A stretch of DNA of 64,000 bases from Lunatibacter salilacus (GTDB taxonomy: Bacteria; Bacteroidota; Bacteroidia; Cytophagales; Cyclobacteriaceae): contig NZ_VOLC01000018.1 of assembly GCF_009797935.1 (NCBI RefSeq), forward strand, positions 62,001 through 126,000. The letters run 5' to 3'. The notes below the pieces were generated by a model. The model had not been told where the DNA came from, did no database searches, and worked only from the letters and a program-made list of their open reading frames with translations. Positions 15,996 through 25,787 of this stretch are shown one piece after another. Both the position numbers and the translations under genes were made by a program. Numbering within the stretch: the stretch's first letter is position 1; each line of letters starts with the position of its first letter.

Positions 15996-18132
15996 AATTC
16001 ATTACGAGTTCATCCACCATAATCCAAGCCTTTTGGCCTTTTGCTCCGTGCCATGCGGGTAGGGAGGCTATTGGTTGGGCGATGAAGCGCATTTGCTCGA
16101 TTCCCTGGCCTGAGAATGGAATTTCTATCTGGGTGAGGGCATTTTTGTCCTCCTGGGTAGGCTGCCGGGGTTTGTGTTTTTTTGACAGCGTCCATTCCCC
16201 CCCGCCTTTTTTGGTCCAGATCTCCACTTCGGCGGGAGGAAAAAACCGCGAACCGTTGTTGTACCAGATCGAAAGTGACATGGAATTGATGTCAGTGGGC
16301 GCCTCAAATTCCATTTCCACCTCCAGGGGGCTGTTGAGAAAACCCAGCCAGTTGAGGTTCCACGAGTCCGGTATTGCCTTGGCCTTGTCGAACAGGCTGG
16401 CAACTCCGTCTCCCTTGTACCTGTCGGCCGGTGGGTATGTAAGTTCATAGGATTTTGGGCTGATGTCCGACTGGATAAATTCCGCGGAGGATAAATTACT
16501 GCCAGTCCATCCCGGAGAGAAGGCCCGTGCTTTCAGGGTAAGGTTTTCGGAGATTTCCAGCGGCCCCTCATAAAGTGAATAGTTGCTGCTGTCCGGTTCA
16601 GTGCCATCCAAGGTGTAGAAGATGGACGTACCCTGTATGGGATGTTTGATTTCAACCTGAAGTTTCTCCTTGAAAAAAGCGTTGTCGAATTTGATTACGG
16701 GCGGATTCAGTTGATAGACGGTGCCGTCATCCTTATAGCCTGTCTCCACCCTGGTATTTGGCAGGGCTGCTTTTATTTGGTCAACCACTTGGGGTTCCAG
16801 CCCCGTGTTCCATAGAAACAGTTGCCGGAGATTTTTGAGTTTTTCCAACTCCACTGCGGCAGTGGGTTCCAGCGGATTCCCCGAAAGGGAGAGCAGACGG
16901 AGGTTTTCCAATCCGGAGAGCTGACCAATTCCTTCACCCTTTATGGAGGCAAAGTTGAGGTATAGGCGTTCCAGGTTGGGGAAGTTGCTCAGTTCGGCCA
17001 TGGTCGCATCGTCGATCGGCATGTTGTTCAGGTTCAGAGACACCGTCTGTTGCCGCACGGGGGCAAGTTCCGCCAGGGATTTTGGATCAAAGGCGGCCCT
17101 CCCGAAGTAGCTCACGGACAGGGCGGGGGAATTCATTCCCAATGCCTGCACCTTTCGGTAGAAATTGGTGAGTTCCCTGACTTTCCCGGCATCCGCCTTG
17201 GGAAAGTCATAGGTTTTTTCCACGTTGGAGAATTTGGCCACCGCAAGCCTGAAAAATGAGGTGGTGTCGGGCATCGCAAGCAGTTTTCTTTCAAACTCGG
17301 CACCACTGTCTATCCAGGATTCCAAAATTGCCTTTTCCTCGTCCGTCAATTGAGGTTTGCCCTTGGGGGGCATATGGTCTTCATCTTCCAGTGGGAGGTG
17401 GATACGCTGGAAAATCAGGCTGTTATCCCTATCCCCCGGTACCACGGCCGGTCCGGATTCCCCTCCTGTCGTGATAAACTCCGGCCTGTCCATGCGGAGT
17501 TCCCCCTTCTGTTTGGAAGCTTTGTGGCAGCTGACACACTTTTTCTCCAGGATGGGCATGACTACATGGGCAAATACCTCGGCATCTTCCAAATCCACAA
17601 TTTGCTCCCCACTCCCGGCAAGGGGCGCGGTGACGAAGTCTTCCCCGTGGGTGATGGAGGCTCCAAGGTGGCCGGATACAAGTAGAGTGGCAGTGATAAA
17701 GGCCAGGCCCGCATTGCGGAGTGCGGGGGGGGATTTTTCCAGGTACACATATAGCAGGGAAGAGCCCCAGAACACGGCCAGTCCCGTCCATTTGTGCCAG
17801 TGTAGGGCATCAGCCTCGTATCCCGGTTCCCGGGAAAGCAGCATTCCGGCGATAACCGTGAAGGATGCCGCGAGGCATCCTGTCAAAAGAAGGCCGTTTC
17901 CGTAATGGCGGGAATCACTTTTGTCCCTCATCAGGGATGGAAACGCCAGTACGACTACTGCTATCAACAGTACGGCAATGGGAAAGTGGAGAACCAGCGG
18001 GTGCAGTCTCCCGAACACGTGTAGCCAATCGGGTATGACTAACCGGTTTTCAGCAAGTACTAGAACTAAAACAAACACGTGGGTGCCGAACAATACCTGT
18101 TCGGCGGCACTCTTTAATTTTTGGGTTGACAT
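15994..18132 (-). CDS. Multidomain membrane cytochrome: DUF2231, c-type heme, LRR and chitobiase-like domains
   Basis: Read from the ATG at 18132 it has 712 residues. The first 160 hold about five membrane helices of DUF2231 type (RLHPLVLHFPIAVLL). A planctomycete-type cytochrome c domain follows, with C199-V-S-C-H203 and a likely distal Met in H-M254-P-P-K. Residues about 335-450 form four or five leucine-rich repeats, 480-560 a chitobiase/beta-hexosaminidase C-terminal-like beta domain (FYTLDGTEPDSS), and the rest a beta-rich, discoidin-like end. It looks like a membrane-anchored periplasmic electron carrier with recognition domains. It ends a three-gene operon. An upstream TTG start at 18174 is possible but less likely. 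Confidence 0.85.
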   Translation of the reverse strand: MSTQKLKSAAEQVLFGTHVFVLVLVLAENRLVIPDWLHVFGRLHPLVLHFPIAVLLIAVVVLAFPSLMRDKSDSRHYGNGLLLTGCLAASFTVIAGMLLSREPGYEADALHWHKWTGLAVFWGSSLLYVYLEKSPPALRNAGLAFITATLLVSGHLGASITHGEDFVTAPLAGSGEQIVDLEDAEVFAHVVMPILEKKCVSCHKASKQKGELRMDRPEFITTGGESGPAVVPGDRDNSLIFQRIHLPLEDEDHMPPKGKPQLTDEEKAILESWIDSGAEFERKLLAMPDTTSFFRLAVAKFSNVEKTYDFPKADAGKVRELTNFYRKVQALGMNSPALSVSYFGRAAFDPKSLAELAPVRQQTVSLNLNNMPIDDATMAELSNFPNLERLYLNFASIKGEGIGQLSGLENLRLLSLSGNPLEPTAAVELEKLKNLRQLFLWNTGLEPQVVDQIKAALPNTRVETGYKDDGTVYQLNPPVIKFDNAFFKEKLQVEIKHPIQGTSIFYTLDGTEPDSSNYSLYEGPLEISENLTLKARAFSPGWTGSNLSSAEFIQSDISPKSYELTYPPADRYKGDGVASLFDKAKAIPDSWNLNWLGFLNSPLEVEMEFEAPTDINSMSLSIWYNNGSRFFPPAEVEIWTKKGGGEWTLSKKHKPRQPTQEDKNALTQIEIPFSGQGIEQMRFIAQPIASLPAWHGAKGQKAWIMVDELVMN

Positions 18133-18166
18133 ATGGGTATTTAAGGTTACTGGCAGCTTTGTCCGG

Positions 18167-19624
18167 TTAGGCAATCAGCCCGCTGACGGCCTTGCCGGAG
18201 ACATCAGTCAGCCGGAATCTTCTTCCCTGGTGGCGGAAAGTCAGCCTTTCGTGGTCCAGCCCCAGCAGTTGGAGCATGGTGGCCTGGAAGTCGTGAACGT
18301 GCACGGGGTCTTTGGTGATATTATATCCGAACTCATCCGTCTCGCCATAAACGATTCCCGGCTTCACGCCGCCCCCTGCCATCCAGATGGAAAAGGCCCT
18401 TGGGTGGTGGTCCCTTCCGTAGTTGTCCGCAGAAAACCGTCCCTGGCAGTAGTTGGTCCTTCCAAACTCGCCACCCCAAATAACCAGGGTCTCGTCAAGC
18501 AGGCCACGCTGCTTGAGGTCCGTGATCAGTGCGGCGGATGCCTGGTCGGTGTCAAGGGCCTGACCGGCCATCTCGTTGGGGAGGTTTCCGTGCTGGTCCC
18601 ATCCCTGGTGGTAGATCTGTACGAAACGCACCCCGTTTTCGGAGAGCTTTCGGGCCAGCAGGCAGTTGGCCGCATAGGTGCCGGGTACCAGGCACTCAGG
18701 TCCGTATAGCTTGACGATACTGTCCGGCTCCTTGGTGATGTCGGTCACCTCGGGAACAGCCGTCTGCATCCGGTAAGCCATTTCGTATTGTTGGATCTTG
18801 GTGGTGATTTCGGGGTCGCCGAAGGATTCGTAGTTAATCTGGTTGAGGCTGGCCAACTTGTCAAGCATCCGCCTGCGGTCCGTCCTGTCCATTCCTTCGG
18901 GGTCGGAAAGGTAAAGCACGGGCTCTTCGCCGCTGCTAAACTGCACCCCCTGGTGCACGGAGTCGAGAAAGCCGTTGGTCCAAAGTTTGGAGTAAACGCC
19001 CTGTCCGTTGCCCTTTCCCCTGGAAAGAAGCACGCAGAAGCCGGGCAGGTTGTTGTTTTCGCTTCCCAGCCCATAACTCAGCCAGGCACCCATGCTTGGA
19101 CGGTTGCCCACCTGTGCGCCGGTCTGGAAAAAAGTCAATGCGGGGTCGTGGTTGATCGCCTCGGTATGCATGGACCTGACGATGCAGATGTCATCGACTA
19201 TTTTTGCCGTATGGGGGAAAAGATCGCTGATCCAAGCTCCTTCCTGCCCGTATTGTTTGAACCCGTGGTGGGATCCCACCATGGGAAAGGAGGACTGCCC
19301 GGCTGTCATGCCCGTGAGGCGCTGCCCCTGCCGTATTGAGTCGGGAAGCTCCTCACCCATTCGTTTGCTGAGTTCCGGCTTGTAGTCGAAGGATTCCAAC
19401 TGGCTGGGTGCTCCATTTTGGAATAAATAGATCACCCGCTTTGCCTTTGGCGCAAAATGGGGGATGTTTGCCATCAGTTTGTCCGTATCCAATGAAGGTT
19501 TTCCGCTAAACAGGTCCGGTACCAGCAGTGACCCCAAGGCCAGGCTGCCCAGCCCAAGGCTTGCCTTGGAGAGAAACTTTCTCCTGTTTTCGTTGAGTCC
19601 GCCTTCCAATCTTTCCTTTTCCAT
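18167..19624 (-). CDS. DUF1501 family protein, Tat-exported
   Basis: The 485-residue protein begins with R14-R15-K-F-L-S-K and a hydrophobic stretch, a twin-arginine signal. The body has DUF1501 features: KRVIYLFQNGAPSQLESFDYKP near the N-terminus, HHGFKQYGQEGAWISDLFPHTAKIVDDICIVRSM, and the late VIWGGEFGRTNYCQGRFSADNYGRDHHPRAFSIWMAGGGVKPG region in outline. The family has a sulfatase/alkaline-phosphatase-like fold and is nearly always paired with PSD1 cytochromes; its activity is unknown. It starts one base after the PSD1 stop, so the two are co-translated. The reading frame is richer in G+C than the flanking core genes. Confidence 0.9.
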   Translation of the reverse strand: MEKERLEGGLNENRRKFLSKASLGLGSLALGSLLVPDLFSGKPSLDTDKLMANIPHFAPKAKRVIYLFQNGAPSQLESFDYKPELSKRMGEELPDSIRQGQRLTGMTAGQSSFPMVGSHHGFKQYGQEGAWISDLFPHTAKIVDDICIVRSMHTEAINHDPALTFFQTGAQVGNRPSMGAWLSYGLGSENNNLPGFCVLLSRGKGNGQGVYSKLWTNGFLDSVHQGVQFSSGEEPVLYLSDPEGMDRTDRRRMLDKLASLNQINYESFGDPEITTKIQQYEMAYRMQTAVPEVTDITKEPDSIVKLYGPECLVPGTYAANCLLARKLSENGVRFVQIYHQGWDQHGNLPNEMAGQALDTDQASAALITDLKQRGLLDETLVIWGGEFGRTNYCQGRFSADNYGRDHHPRAFSIWMAGGGVKPGIVYGETDEFGYNITKDPVHVHDFQATMLQLLGLDHERLTFRHQGRRFRLTDVSGKAVSGLIA

Positions 19625-19625
19625 A

Positions 19626-21947
19626 TCAAGTTCTTGTTATTGCTTCTTCCAAATTATACAGGGCTACCACGACCTGCATCAGGGCAGCCGCCCCGGGGGT
19701 TTTTAAGGTGTCGCCCACAGGTAATTTCCCGACGGACACTGATTTGAGCAGTTCCTCCGGACGGGTTTCAAACCTGCCCATTTCCTCGGCGTAATAGCCC
19801 GCGAGCAGGGATATTTCTTCGTCTTTCGGTTCCCTGCAGACGATTCGCACGAAGGCCTCCGAGATGGCTGCTTCCGCATCCGCACCATGTTTGTCAGCCA
19901 GCGAGGAGGCCAGCGTGCGGGCTGCTTCCAACACCAGGGGATCATTCAACATGGCTAAAGCCTGTAACGGGGTGTTTGTACGGCTTCGTGTAACTTCACA
20001 CAGGTCTCTGTTACTTCCGTCAAAGATAATGGGTTTCGGTGGGGGTGATGTAAGTTTGATAAACGTGTATAGTCCCCTGCGGTAGAGGGCATCTCCTCGG
20101 TCCTGCCGGTATACGGCCAGTTCGCCCCTCCCGGAGGTGGAGGCCTCCCACAACCCTTCGGGCTGGTAGGGCTTCACACTGGGTCCGCCGACTTCCCGGA
20201 CCAACAATCCACTGCTGGCCAGTACGTGGTCCCGGATGTGTTCCGCATTCAGCCTAAGCCGGGGAGCCCTGGAAAGATAAATATTTTCCGGGTCGCGTTC
20301 CAAGTTGCTCCGGTTAACTTCGGCTGACTGCTGGTAGGAAGCCGAAGACACGATTTTTTTGACAAGGTACTTGACGTCCCAGCCGCTTTCCCGGAAGTCC
20401 ACGGCAAGCCAGTCCAACAGTTCAGGATGTGATGGCAAGTCGCCCTGCATGCCGTAGTCGCCGGCGGATTTCACGATGCCGCTGCCAAACAGTTCCTGCC
20501 AGATCAAGTTTACGAAAACACGGGCGGTAAGGGGGTTTTCCTCATCGAAGGTCCACTCGGCGAGGCCTAGCCTGTTTTTGGAATATTTGGAGTCGTTGAA
20601 CGCGAATATTTTCTCCGGGGTGGAAGGGGTCACGGCTGTGGTGGGGGCATCATATATTCCCCTGTCCAAGATGTAGGTGGTGCGGACGGTATCGGAGAAA
20701 TCCTCCATCACCGAAACCATGATCCGGCTGCTGTCCTTGTGGTTGATAAAGTCCAGTACCCCGGTTAAATCCTCATTTTCCACCCACATGATGGGTGTCT
20801 TGGCAGGCTTGGACACGCTCACATCGCCCTCATAACCCTTTTCCGGTGTGTTGTTGAAGAAGGAGAAGAGCTGGAAATAGTTCTCCTGTGAGATGGGGTC
20901 ATATTTGTGGTCGTGACACTGGGCACACTCGACGGTGAGTCCCAGTATTGCCTTGGTGAACGTATTGGTCTTGTCCAAAATGTATTCTATGCGGTATTCT
21001 TCCTCGATGACACCACCCTCCTCGGTATACTTGTGGTTGCGGTTAAAAGCCGTCGCGAGGATTTGTTCTTTATTGGCATCCGGGAGAAGATCTCCGGCAA
21101 GCTGCCAGGTGATAAATGTGTCGTAGGGCAGATTTTGGTTAAATGCATGTATAACCCAGTCGCGGTAGGGCCATTGGGTTCTGATGTTGTCATCCTGGTA
21201 ACCGTAGGAGTCGGAGTACCGGGAGATATCCATCCATAGCACTGCCATACGCTCCCCAAAGGCGGTGTCAGACAGCAGTCTGTCAATTATTTTGTCTGTG
21301 GCTTCCGGGCTGTCATCTTCAACATACTCACGGACCATCTCCGGTGAGGGGGGAAGTCCTGTCAGGTCAAAACTTAGCCGCTTGAGTAGGTGTGCTTTTG
21401 AGGCCGGGTCGTTGGGTTCCATCCCGCGCCGCTCCAAGGCGGCAAGCACGAATGCGTCTATTTCATTTTTGGCCCATTCACCGGAACCTGCTTTGGGAAG
21501 TTGCGCCTTTACGGGGGGTACGAAAGCCCAATGGGGTTCATATTTAGCTCCTTGTGCGACCCATTTCCGGATGGTTTCCTTTTCTTCCCCGCTGAGCTTC
21601 AGGTTGGATTCAGGGGGAGGCATCATCTCGTTTTCGTCCGTTGCAAAGAGGCGGTTTACGACTTCTGAGGAACGGACGTCACCGGGAACAATGGCGTGGG
21701 CGGAAGGGTTTTCCTTCAGGGCGGCGTATGCACCCTCTTCCGTGTCCAGCCTCAGGCCAGCCTCGCGCTTGTTGGCGTCCGGGCCATGGCAGGCAAAACA
21801 GTTGTCGGATAGTATCGGACGGATGTGGAAGTTATAGCTGAGTTGGTCACTGTCGACAAGGGAGGAGGAATTGTCTCCTTTTTGGCTACAGGCTGCTGCC
21901 AAGTAGAAGACAAAAATAAGAATTAGGTGAACAAAGCGTTTGAGCAT
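19626..21947 (-). CDS. PSD1-type cytochrome c lipoprotein (DUF1549/DUF1553)
   Basis: The 773-residue protein has a lipoprotein signal with the lipobox ending at C20 (YLAAAC). A planctomycete-type cytochrome c segment follows with C50-F-A-C-H54 and a distal M-M-P-P near residue 110, then the paired PSD1 domains: DUF1549 (about 145-350, with DAFVLAALERRGMEPNDPA and RMAVLWMDISRYSDSYGYQ parts) and DUF1553 (about 460-720, LTARVFVNLIWQELFGSGIVKS, CEVTRSRTNTPLQALAMLNDP). Such proteins occur in large numbers in Planctomycetota and Verrucomicrobiota, less often in Bacteroidota, and sit with DUF1501 partners. It heads the operon and would be membrane-anchored on the periplasmic side. Confidence 0.92.
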   Translation of the reverse strand: MLKRFVHLILIFVFYLAAACSQKGDNSSSLVDSDQLSYNFHIRPILSDNCFACHGPDANKREAGLRLDTEEGAYAALKENPSAHAIVPGDVRSSEVVNRLFATDENEMMPPPESNLKLSGEEKETIRKWVAQGAKYEPHWAFVPPVKAQLPKAGSGEWAKNEIDAFVLAALERRGMEPNDPASKAHLLKRLSFDLTGLPPSPEMVREYVEDDSPEATDKIIDRLLSDTAFGERMAVLWMDISRYSDSYGYQDDNIRTQWPYRDWVIHAFNQNLPYDTFITWQLAGDLLPDANKEQILATAFNRNHKYTEEGGVIEEEYRIEYILDKTNTFTKAILGLTVECAQCHDHKYDPISQENYFQLFSFFNNTPEKGYEGDVSVSKPAKTPIMWVENEDLTGVLDFINHKDSSRIMVSVMEDFSDTVRTTYILDRGIYDAPTTAVTPSTPEKIFAFNDSKYSKNRLGLAEWTFDEENPLTARVFVNLIWQELFGSGIVKSAGDYGMQGDLPSHPELLDWLAVDFRESGWDVKYLVKKIVSSASYQQSAEVNRSNLERDPENIYLSRAPRLRLNAEHIRDHVLASSGLLVREVGGPSVKPYQPEGLWEASTSGRGELAVYRQDRGDALYRRGLYTFIKLTSPPPKPIIFDGSNRDLCEVTRSRTNTPLQALAMLNDPLVLEAARTLASSLADKHGADAEAAISEAFVRIVCREPKDEEISLLAGYYAEEMGRFETRPEELLKSVSVGKLPVGDTLKTPGAAALMQVVVALYNLEEAITRT

Positions 21948-22180
21948 TTTTTTGGGTTGTTAATTCTATTTCTTAATTTCAAATTTGATTAATTTTCCAA
22001 CAAAAACCAAAGTAATTTTTTTTATAGGTCGGAATGGCATTTGCTGGAGACTATTGGCATTCGGAGCGGGAGCAGATAAGTCCCGGGAGAGGTGATGTTC
22101 TGTCAACGTATTGAACGCCTTCAGTTATTAGCAACAAAAAAAACAGGAGATTAGTTTGGTACCCATTTCATGGAGGGCAT

Positions 22181-22208
22181 AAAAAAAAGCTGCCAATAAG
22201 CAGCTTTT
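22181..22208 (-). terminator. Intrinsic terminator of the accBC operon
   Basis: On the reverse strand AAAGCTGC and GCAGCTTT flank a six-base loop and run into at least seven T. It starts six bases after the accC stop. Confidence 0.8.
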
Positions 22209-22213
22209 ATGAG

Positions 22214-23566
22214 TTAAACCTTTTTGATGTTGGAGAAATCAAACGTTTCCAAAAACTTGGTTGTAAAGTTTCCAGCCTTAAATTCCTTGTCTTCCAACAA
22301 CGCGAGATGAAAAGGAATGGTTGTTTTGATTCCATCTATGACGAATTCTTCCAAAGCCCGCTTCATCCGCACGATCACCTCTTCTCTGGATTGTCCGCTG
22401 ACGATCAATTTAGCAATCATCGAGTCATAATTTGGAGGGATCACATATCCCGCATATACGTGGCTGTCAATCCGTACCCCTCTTCCACCGGGAAGATGAA
22501 GGTTTATAATTTTTCCCGGGCTGGGCCTGAATCCGTTGGAAGGATCTTCCGCATTGATCCGGCATTCCATGGCAAATAGCTTCGGGTAATAATTCTTCCC
22601 ACTGATGGGTTCTCCCACGGCTACTTTGATTTGTTCTTTAATCAAATCGAAATCTGTTACCTCTTCAGTAATGGGATGCTCCACCTGAATACGGGTATTC
22701 ATTTCCATAAAATAGAAATTCCGGTGCTTATCAACCAAAAATTCTACTGTACCCGCACCCTCATAAGCGATGGCTTCTGCTCCTTTGATGGCCGCAAGGC
22801 CCATTTGATCGCGCAATTCGTCCGTAATAAAGGGCGAGGGAGTTTCTTCTACGAGTTTCTGGTGGCGGCGTTGAATTGAGCAGTCCCTTTCGGATAGGTG
22901 GCATGCGCGCCCACGACTGTCTCCAATGATCTGTATTTCAATATGGCGTGGTTCTTCCACAAACTTCTCCAGATAGAGGCCGTCATTTCCAAAAGCGGCT
23001 GCGGATTCCTGTCTCGCATCATCCCAAGCTTTTTTAAATTCGGCAGGTTCCTTCACGATCCGCATTCCCCGGCCTCCGCCTCCTGCTGTTGCCTTGAGGA
23101 TAATCGGATAGCCGATCTTATCGGCAATTTTCAATCCCTGCTCAACATCCTTAAGTAACCCCTCCGATCCAGGGATCGTGGGCACACCTGCTTTAGCCAT
23201 GGTCGCTTTTGCGGTGGCTTTGTCTCCCATTTGATTGATCATTTCGGGGCTGGCACCGATGAATTTTATTCCATACTCTTCACAGATTCTGGAGAATTCG
23301 GCATTCTCCGAAAGAAATCCATAACCGGGATGGATGGCATCAGCATTTGTGATTTCAGCTGCCGCAATGATTCGGGGGATGTTCAGATAAGAATCCTTGC
23401 TGGGTGCAGCACCTATACAAACCGCCTCGTCAGCGAACCTAACGTGAAGACTGTCCTTGTCAGCAGTGGAATATACAGCCACCGTTTTGATGCCCATTTC
23501 CTTGCAAGTCCGAATGATGCGTAGAGCTATTTCCCCTCTGTTAGCTATTAATATTTTTTTAAACAC
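22214..23566 (-). CDS. accC: Acetyl-CoA carboxylase, biotin carboxylase subunit
   Basis: The 450-residue protein is a full-length biotin carboxylase: N-terminal [26 protein letters not shown], the ATP-grasp glycine loop ([14 protein letters not shown]), [22 protein letters not shown]-like and [16 protein letters not shown] segments, [21 protein letters not shown] with the catalytic Glu/Arg, and the C-terminal DSMIAKLIV stretch. It carboxylates biotin on BCCP with ATP and bicarbonate in the first step of malonyl-CoA synthesis. accB is directly upstream on the same strand and a terminator follows, so the two form the end of a fatty-acid unit. Confidence 0.97.
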   Translation of the reverse strand: MFKKILIANRGEIALRIIRTCKEMGIKTVAVYSTADKDSLHVRFADEAVCIGAAPSKDSYLNIPRIIAAAEITNADAIHPGYGFLSENAEFSRICEEYGIKFIGASPEMINQMGDKATAKATMAKAGVPTIPGSEGLLKDVEQGLKIADKIGYPIILKATAGGGGRGMRIVKEPAEFKKAWDDARQESAAAFGNDGLYLEKFVEEPRHIEIQIIGDSRGRACHLSERDCSIQRRHQKLVEETPSPFITDELRDQMGLAAIKGAEAIAYEGAGTVEFLVDKHRNFYFMEMNTRIQVEHPITEEVTDFDLIKEQIKVAVGEPISGKNYYPKLFAMECRINAEDPSNGFRPSPGKIINLHLPGGRGVRIDSHVYAGYVIPPNYDSMIAKLIVSGQSREEVIVRMKRALEEFVIDGIKTTIPFHLALLEDKEFKAGNFTTKFLETFDFSNIKKV

Positions 23567-23599
23567 TTTTTTCTGAGTCAGTTTTTTGCGTAATCAATT

Positions 23600-24076
23600 T
23601 TACTCTGCCACCTCGATTAAAAACAGGGGTTGGTCGAATTCAACTGGAGAGGAATTTTCCACCAATACTTTTACGATCTTTCCTGAAATCTCAGCATCAA
23701 TTTCGTTGAAAAGCTTCATGGCCTCGATAATTCCAACAGTTTGGCCGGCCTGAATGGTGTCACCTACGCTGACAAATGGTCCTGTTTCCGGGTTGGATGA
23801 TCGGTAAAAGGTGCCTATCATGGGAGATTTAATTTCTTTGTGGCGGATATTGACTTCATCTGCCGAAGTACTGCTTGGTGAAGGGGTATTTTGTGGACTG
23901 GGAGCACTATTGTGGGAGGTTACCATCTGGGCCGGTGTTTCCACCATGCGAACAGCAGCTGGTGCATCAGCACTTTTTTTTATGGAGAGCTTAAACTCAT
24001 CCGTCTCTATTTTTACTTCGGCTAGGCCTGAATGGGAAATAAAGTCAATCAACTCTTGTATCTCTTTGGCTTTCAT
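23600..24076 (-). CDS. accB: Acetyl-CoA carboxylase, biotin carboxyl carrier protein
   Basis: The 158-residue protein has the AccB pattern: an N-terminal helical part (KAKEIQELIDFISHSGLAEVKIETDEFKLSIKK in outline), a Pro/Ser/Ala-rich linker (about 48-75), and a C-terminal biotinyl domain with E-A-M-K121, the lysine that carries biotin. It shuttles carboxybiotin between AccC and the carboxyltransferase. It is placed between efp and accC in the order fabH-efp-accB-accC common in Bacteroidota. Confidence 0.96.
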   Translation of the reverse strand: MKAKEIQELIDFISHSGLAEVKIETDEFKLSIKKSADAPAAVRMVETPAQMVTSHNSAPSPQNTPSPSSTSADEVNIRHKEIKSPMIGTFYRSSNPETGPFVSVGDTIQAGQTVGIIEAMKLFNEIDAEISGKIVKVLVENSSPVEFDQPLFLIEVAE

Positions 24077-24192
24077 AATTCATTTATTTGGTAGGTGCTA
24101 TAGGATAAGCTGTAACACGATGGGGCAGAATTATAGGTCTTTAAACTTTTCAAGCCCTCTAATGTAATAAAATTTAATGAAGGTTTTTGTAT

Positions 24193-24756
24193 TTATTTCA
24201 CTCTTTCTGAATAAGAACCGTCCCGCGTATCTACTTTAATCAGGATGTCCTGGTTTACGAAAAGAGGAACCATTACCACCGCTCCGGTTTCCAAAGTAGC
24301 CGGCTTCAGCGTATTCGTTGCGGTATCTCCCTTGATTCCGGGCTCTGTATAGGTGATCATCAGTTCCACGAATGCAGGTAACTCTACACCCAATGGTTTT
24401 TCCGTTTCAGCATGGATAAGGATGTCTACCATTTGGCCTTCCTTCAATAATTTTGGACGCTCAATAAGTGACTCTTCGATGGGTATTTGCTCAAAAGTTT
24501 CCGAATCCATGAAGTGATAGCCCATGTCATCTGCATAGATGAATTGATGGGGCCGTTTTTCGACACGGGCAGTGGTGACTTTTTCTCCGGAATTAAAAGT
24601 TTTGTCCAATACCTTACCGGATGTTAGGCTTTTTAATTTGGTCCTTACAAAAGCCGGACCTTTGCCCGGTTTTACATGTTGAAATTCGACAATGGTCATG
24701 ATGTCGTGGTTGAATTCCAAACATAACCCATTCTTAAAGTCTGCGGTACTTGCCAT
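24193..24756 (-). CDS. efp: Elongation factor P
   Basis: The 187-residue protein has the three EF-P beta domains: the KOW-like first domain with the loop K-P-G-K32-G-P-A-F, whose lysine tip reaches the peptidyl transferase centre, the [31 protein letters not shown]-type second domain, and a C-terminal OB domain ([34 protein letters not shown] in outline). It rescues ribosomes stalled at polyproline. Length and motifs are typical. It lies between fabH and accB on the same strand. Confidence 0.96.
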   Translation of the reverse strand: MASTADFKNGLCLEFNHDIMTIVEFQHVKPGKGPAFVRTKLKSLTSGKVLDKTFNSGEKVTTARVEKRPHQFIYADDMGYHFMDSETFEQIPIEESLIERPKLLKEGQMVDILIHAETEKPLGVELPAFVELMITYTEPGIKGDTATNTLKPATLETGAVVMVPLFVNQDILIKVDTRDGSYSERVK

Positions 24757-24788
24757 TGGTTGATTTGTTTAAGTAATTGGTTAAGAGC

Positions 24789-25787
24789 TTATTTGGTGTC
24801 ATATCCCCACTTGAGGTAGATGGAGCCCCAGGTAAAACCACCGCCAAAGGCAGCAAGGATTAAGTTGTCTCCTTTTTTCAGACGGGATTCATAGTCCCAT
24901 AAACAAAGGGGTATGGTGCCTGCGGTGGTATTTCCATATTTTTCGATATTTAACATGACTTTTTCCGGACCGATACCCATTCGGCTAGCCGTGGCGTCTA
25001 TGATTCGTTTGTTTGCCTGATGCGGTACAAGCCAGTCGACATCATCTCCGGTCAGGTTATTCTTGGCCATGATTTCGGCACTCACTTCCGCCATGTTGGT
25101 GACGGCGAATTTATATACCGTAGATCCTTCTTGGAAAATGTAGTGTTCTTTTCTGGCAATAGTCTCCAAACTAGCTGGACGAAGACTGCCACCTGCTTTC
25201 ATGTGCAGGTAATCGGCTCCCCCTCCATCTGAATGCAATATGGAATCCACGATTCCCAAATCTTCCGTCGTAGGCTCCAATAACACAGCTCCCCCACCGT
25301 CTCCGAATATGATACAGGTAGACCTATCTTCATAATTGACAATAGCGGACATTTTATCAGCACCAATTACGATTACTTTTTTGTGAAAGCCCGTTTCAAT
25401 AAACTGGCTGCCCACGGTCAGTCCATATAAAAAGCCTGAGCATGCGGCAGAGATATCAAAACCATAGCTCTTATTGGCACCAACATTGGCCGCTACCAAG
25501 TTGGCGGTAGAGGGGAAAAACATGTCCGGGGTGACGGTAGCACAAATAATCAGGTCAATTTCATCAGGTGAAGTGTTGGTTTTTTCAAGCAAACCTTTTA
25601 CTGCCTCAGTGGCTATGACGGAAGTACCTTGATGGTCTCCCTTTAAAATTCGTCTTTCTTTGATGCCTGTACGGCTGGTAATCCATTCATCATTGGTATC
25701 TACTAAGGTTTCAAGTTCCTTATTGGTCAGTACATAGTCAGGTACCCAACCGTGTACTCCAGTGATGACAGCTCTGGTTTTTCTCAT
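24789..25787 (-). CDS. fabH: Beta-ketoacyl-ACP synthase III
   Basis: Read from the ATG at 25787 the protein has 332 residues and starts MRKTRAVITGVHGWVPDYVLTN, the normal FabH N-terminus. The catalytic triad is intact: C116 (DISAAC-S-G-F), H256 (VPH-Q-A-N-K) and N286 (KYGN-T-T-A-G). It condenses acetyl-CoA with malonyl-ACP to start type II fatty acid synthesis. An in-frame ATG at 25880 would add 31 basic residues; it has a good AGGA site 8 bases upstream and lies just after a strong promoter, so the longer form cannot be excluded. The usual neighbour plsX is not seen. Confidence 0.95.
   Translation of the reverse strand: MRKTRAVITGVHGWVPDYVLTNKELETLVDTNDEWITSRTGIKERRILKGDHQGTSVIATEAVKGLLEKTNTSPDEIDLIICATVTPDMFFPSTANLVAANVGANKSYGFDISAACSGFLYGLTVGSQFIETGFHKKVIVIGADKMSAIVNYEDRSTCIIFGDGGGAVLLEPTTEDLGIVDSILHSDGGGADYLHMKAGGSLRPASLETIARKEHYIFQEGSTVYKFAVTNMAEVSAEIMAKNNLTGDDVDWLVPHQANKRIIDATASRMGIGPEKVMLNIEKYGNTTAGTIPLCLWDYESRLKKGDNLILAAFGGGFTWGSIYLKWGYDTK

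Noticed and set aside
17357-17905. A 182-codon forward frame opposite the DUF2231 cytochrome gene.
   Set aside because: High G+C on the coding strand creates long open antisense frames; the reverse strand has clear domains.
18788-19339. A 183-codon forward frame opposite the DUF1501 gene.
   Set aside because: Same reason: antisense shadow of a well-supported Tat-exported protein in G+C-rich sequence.
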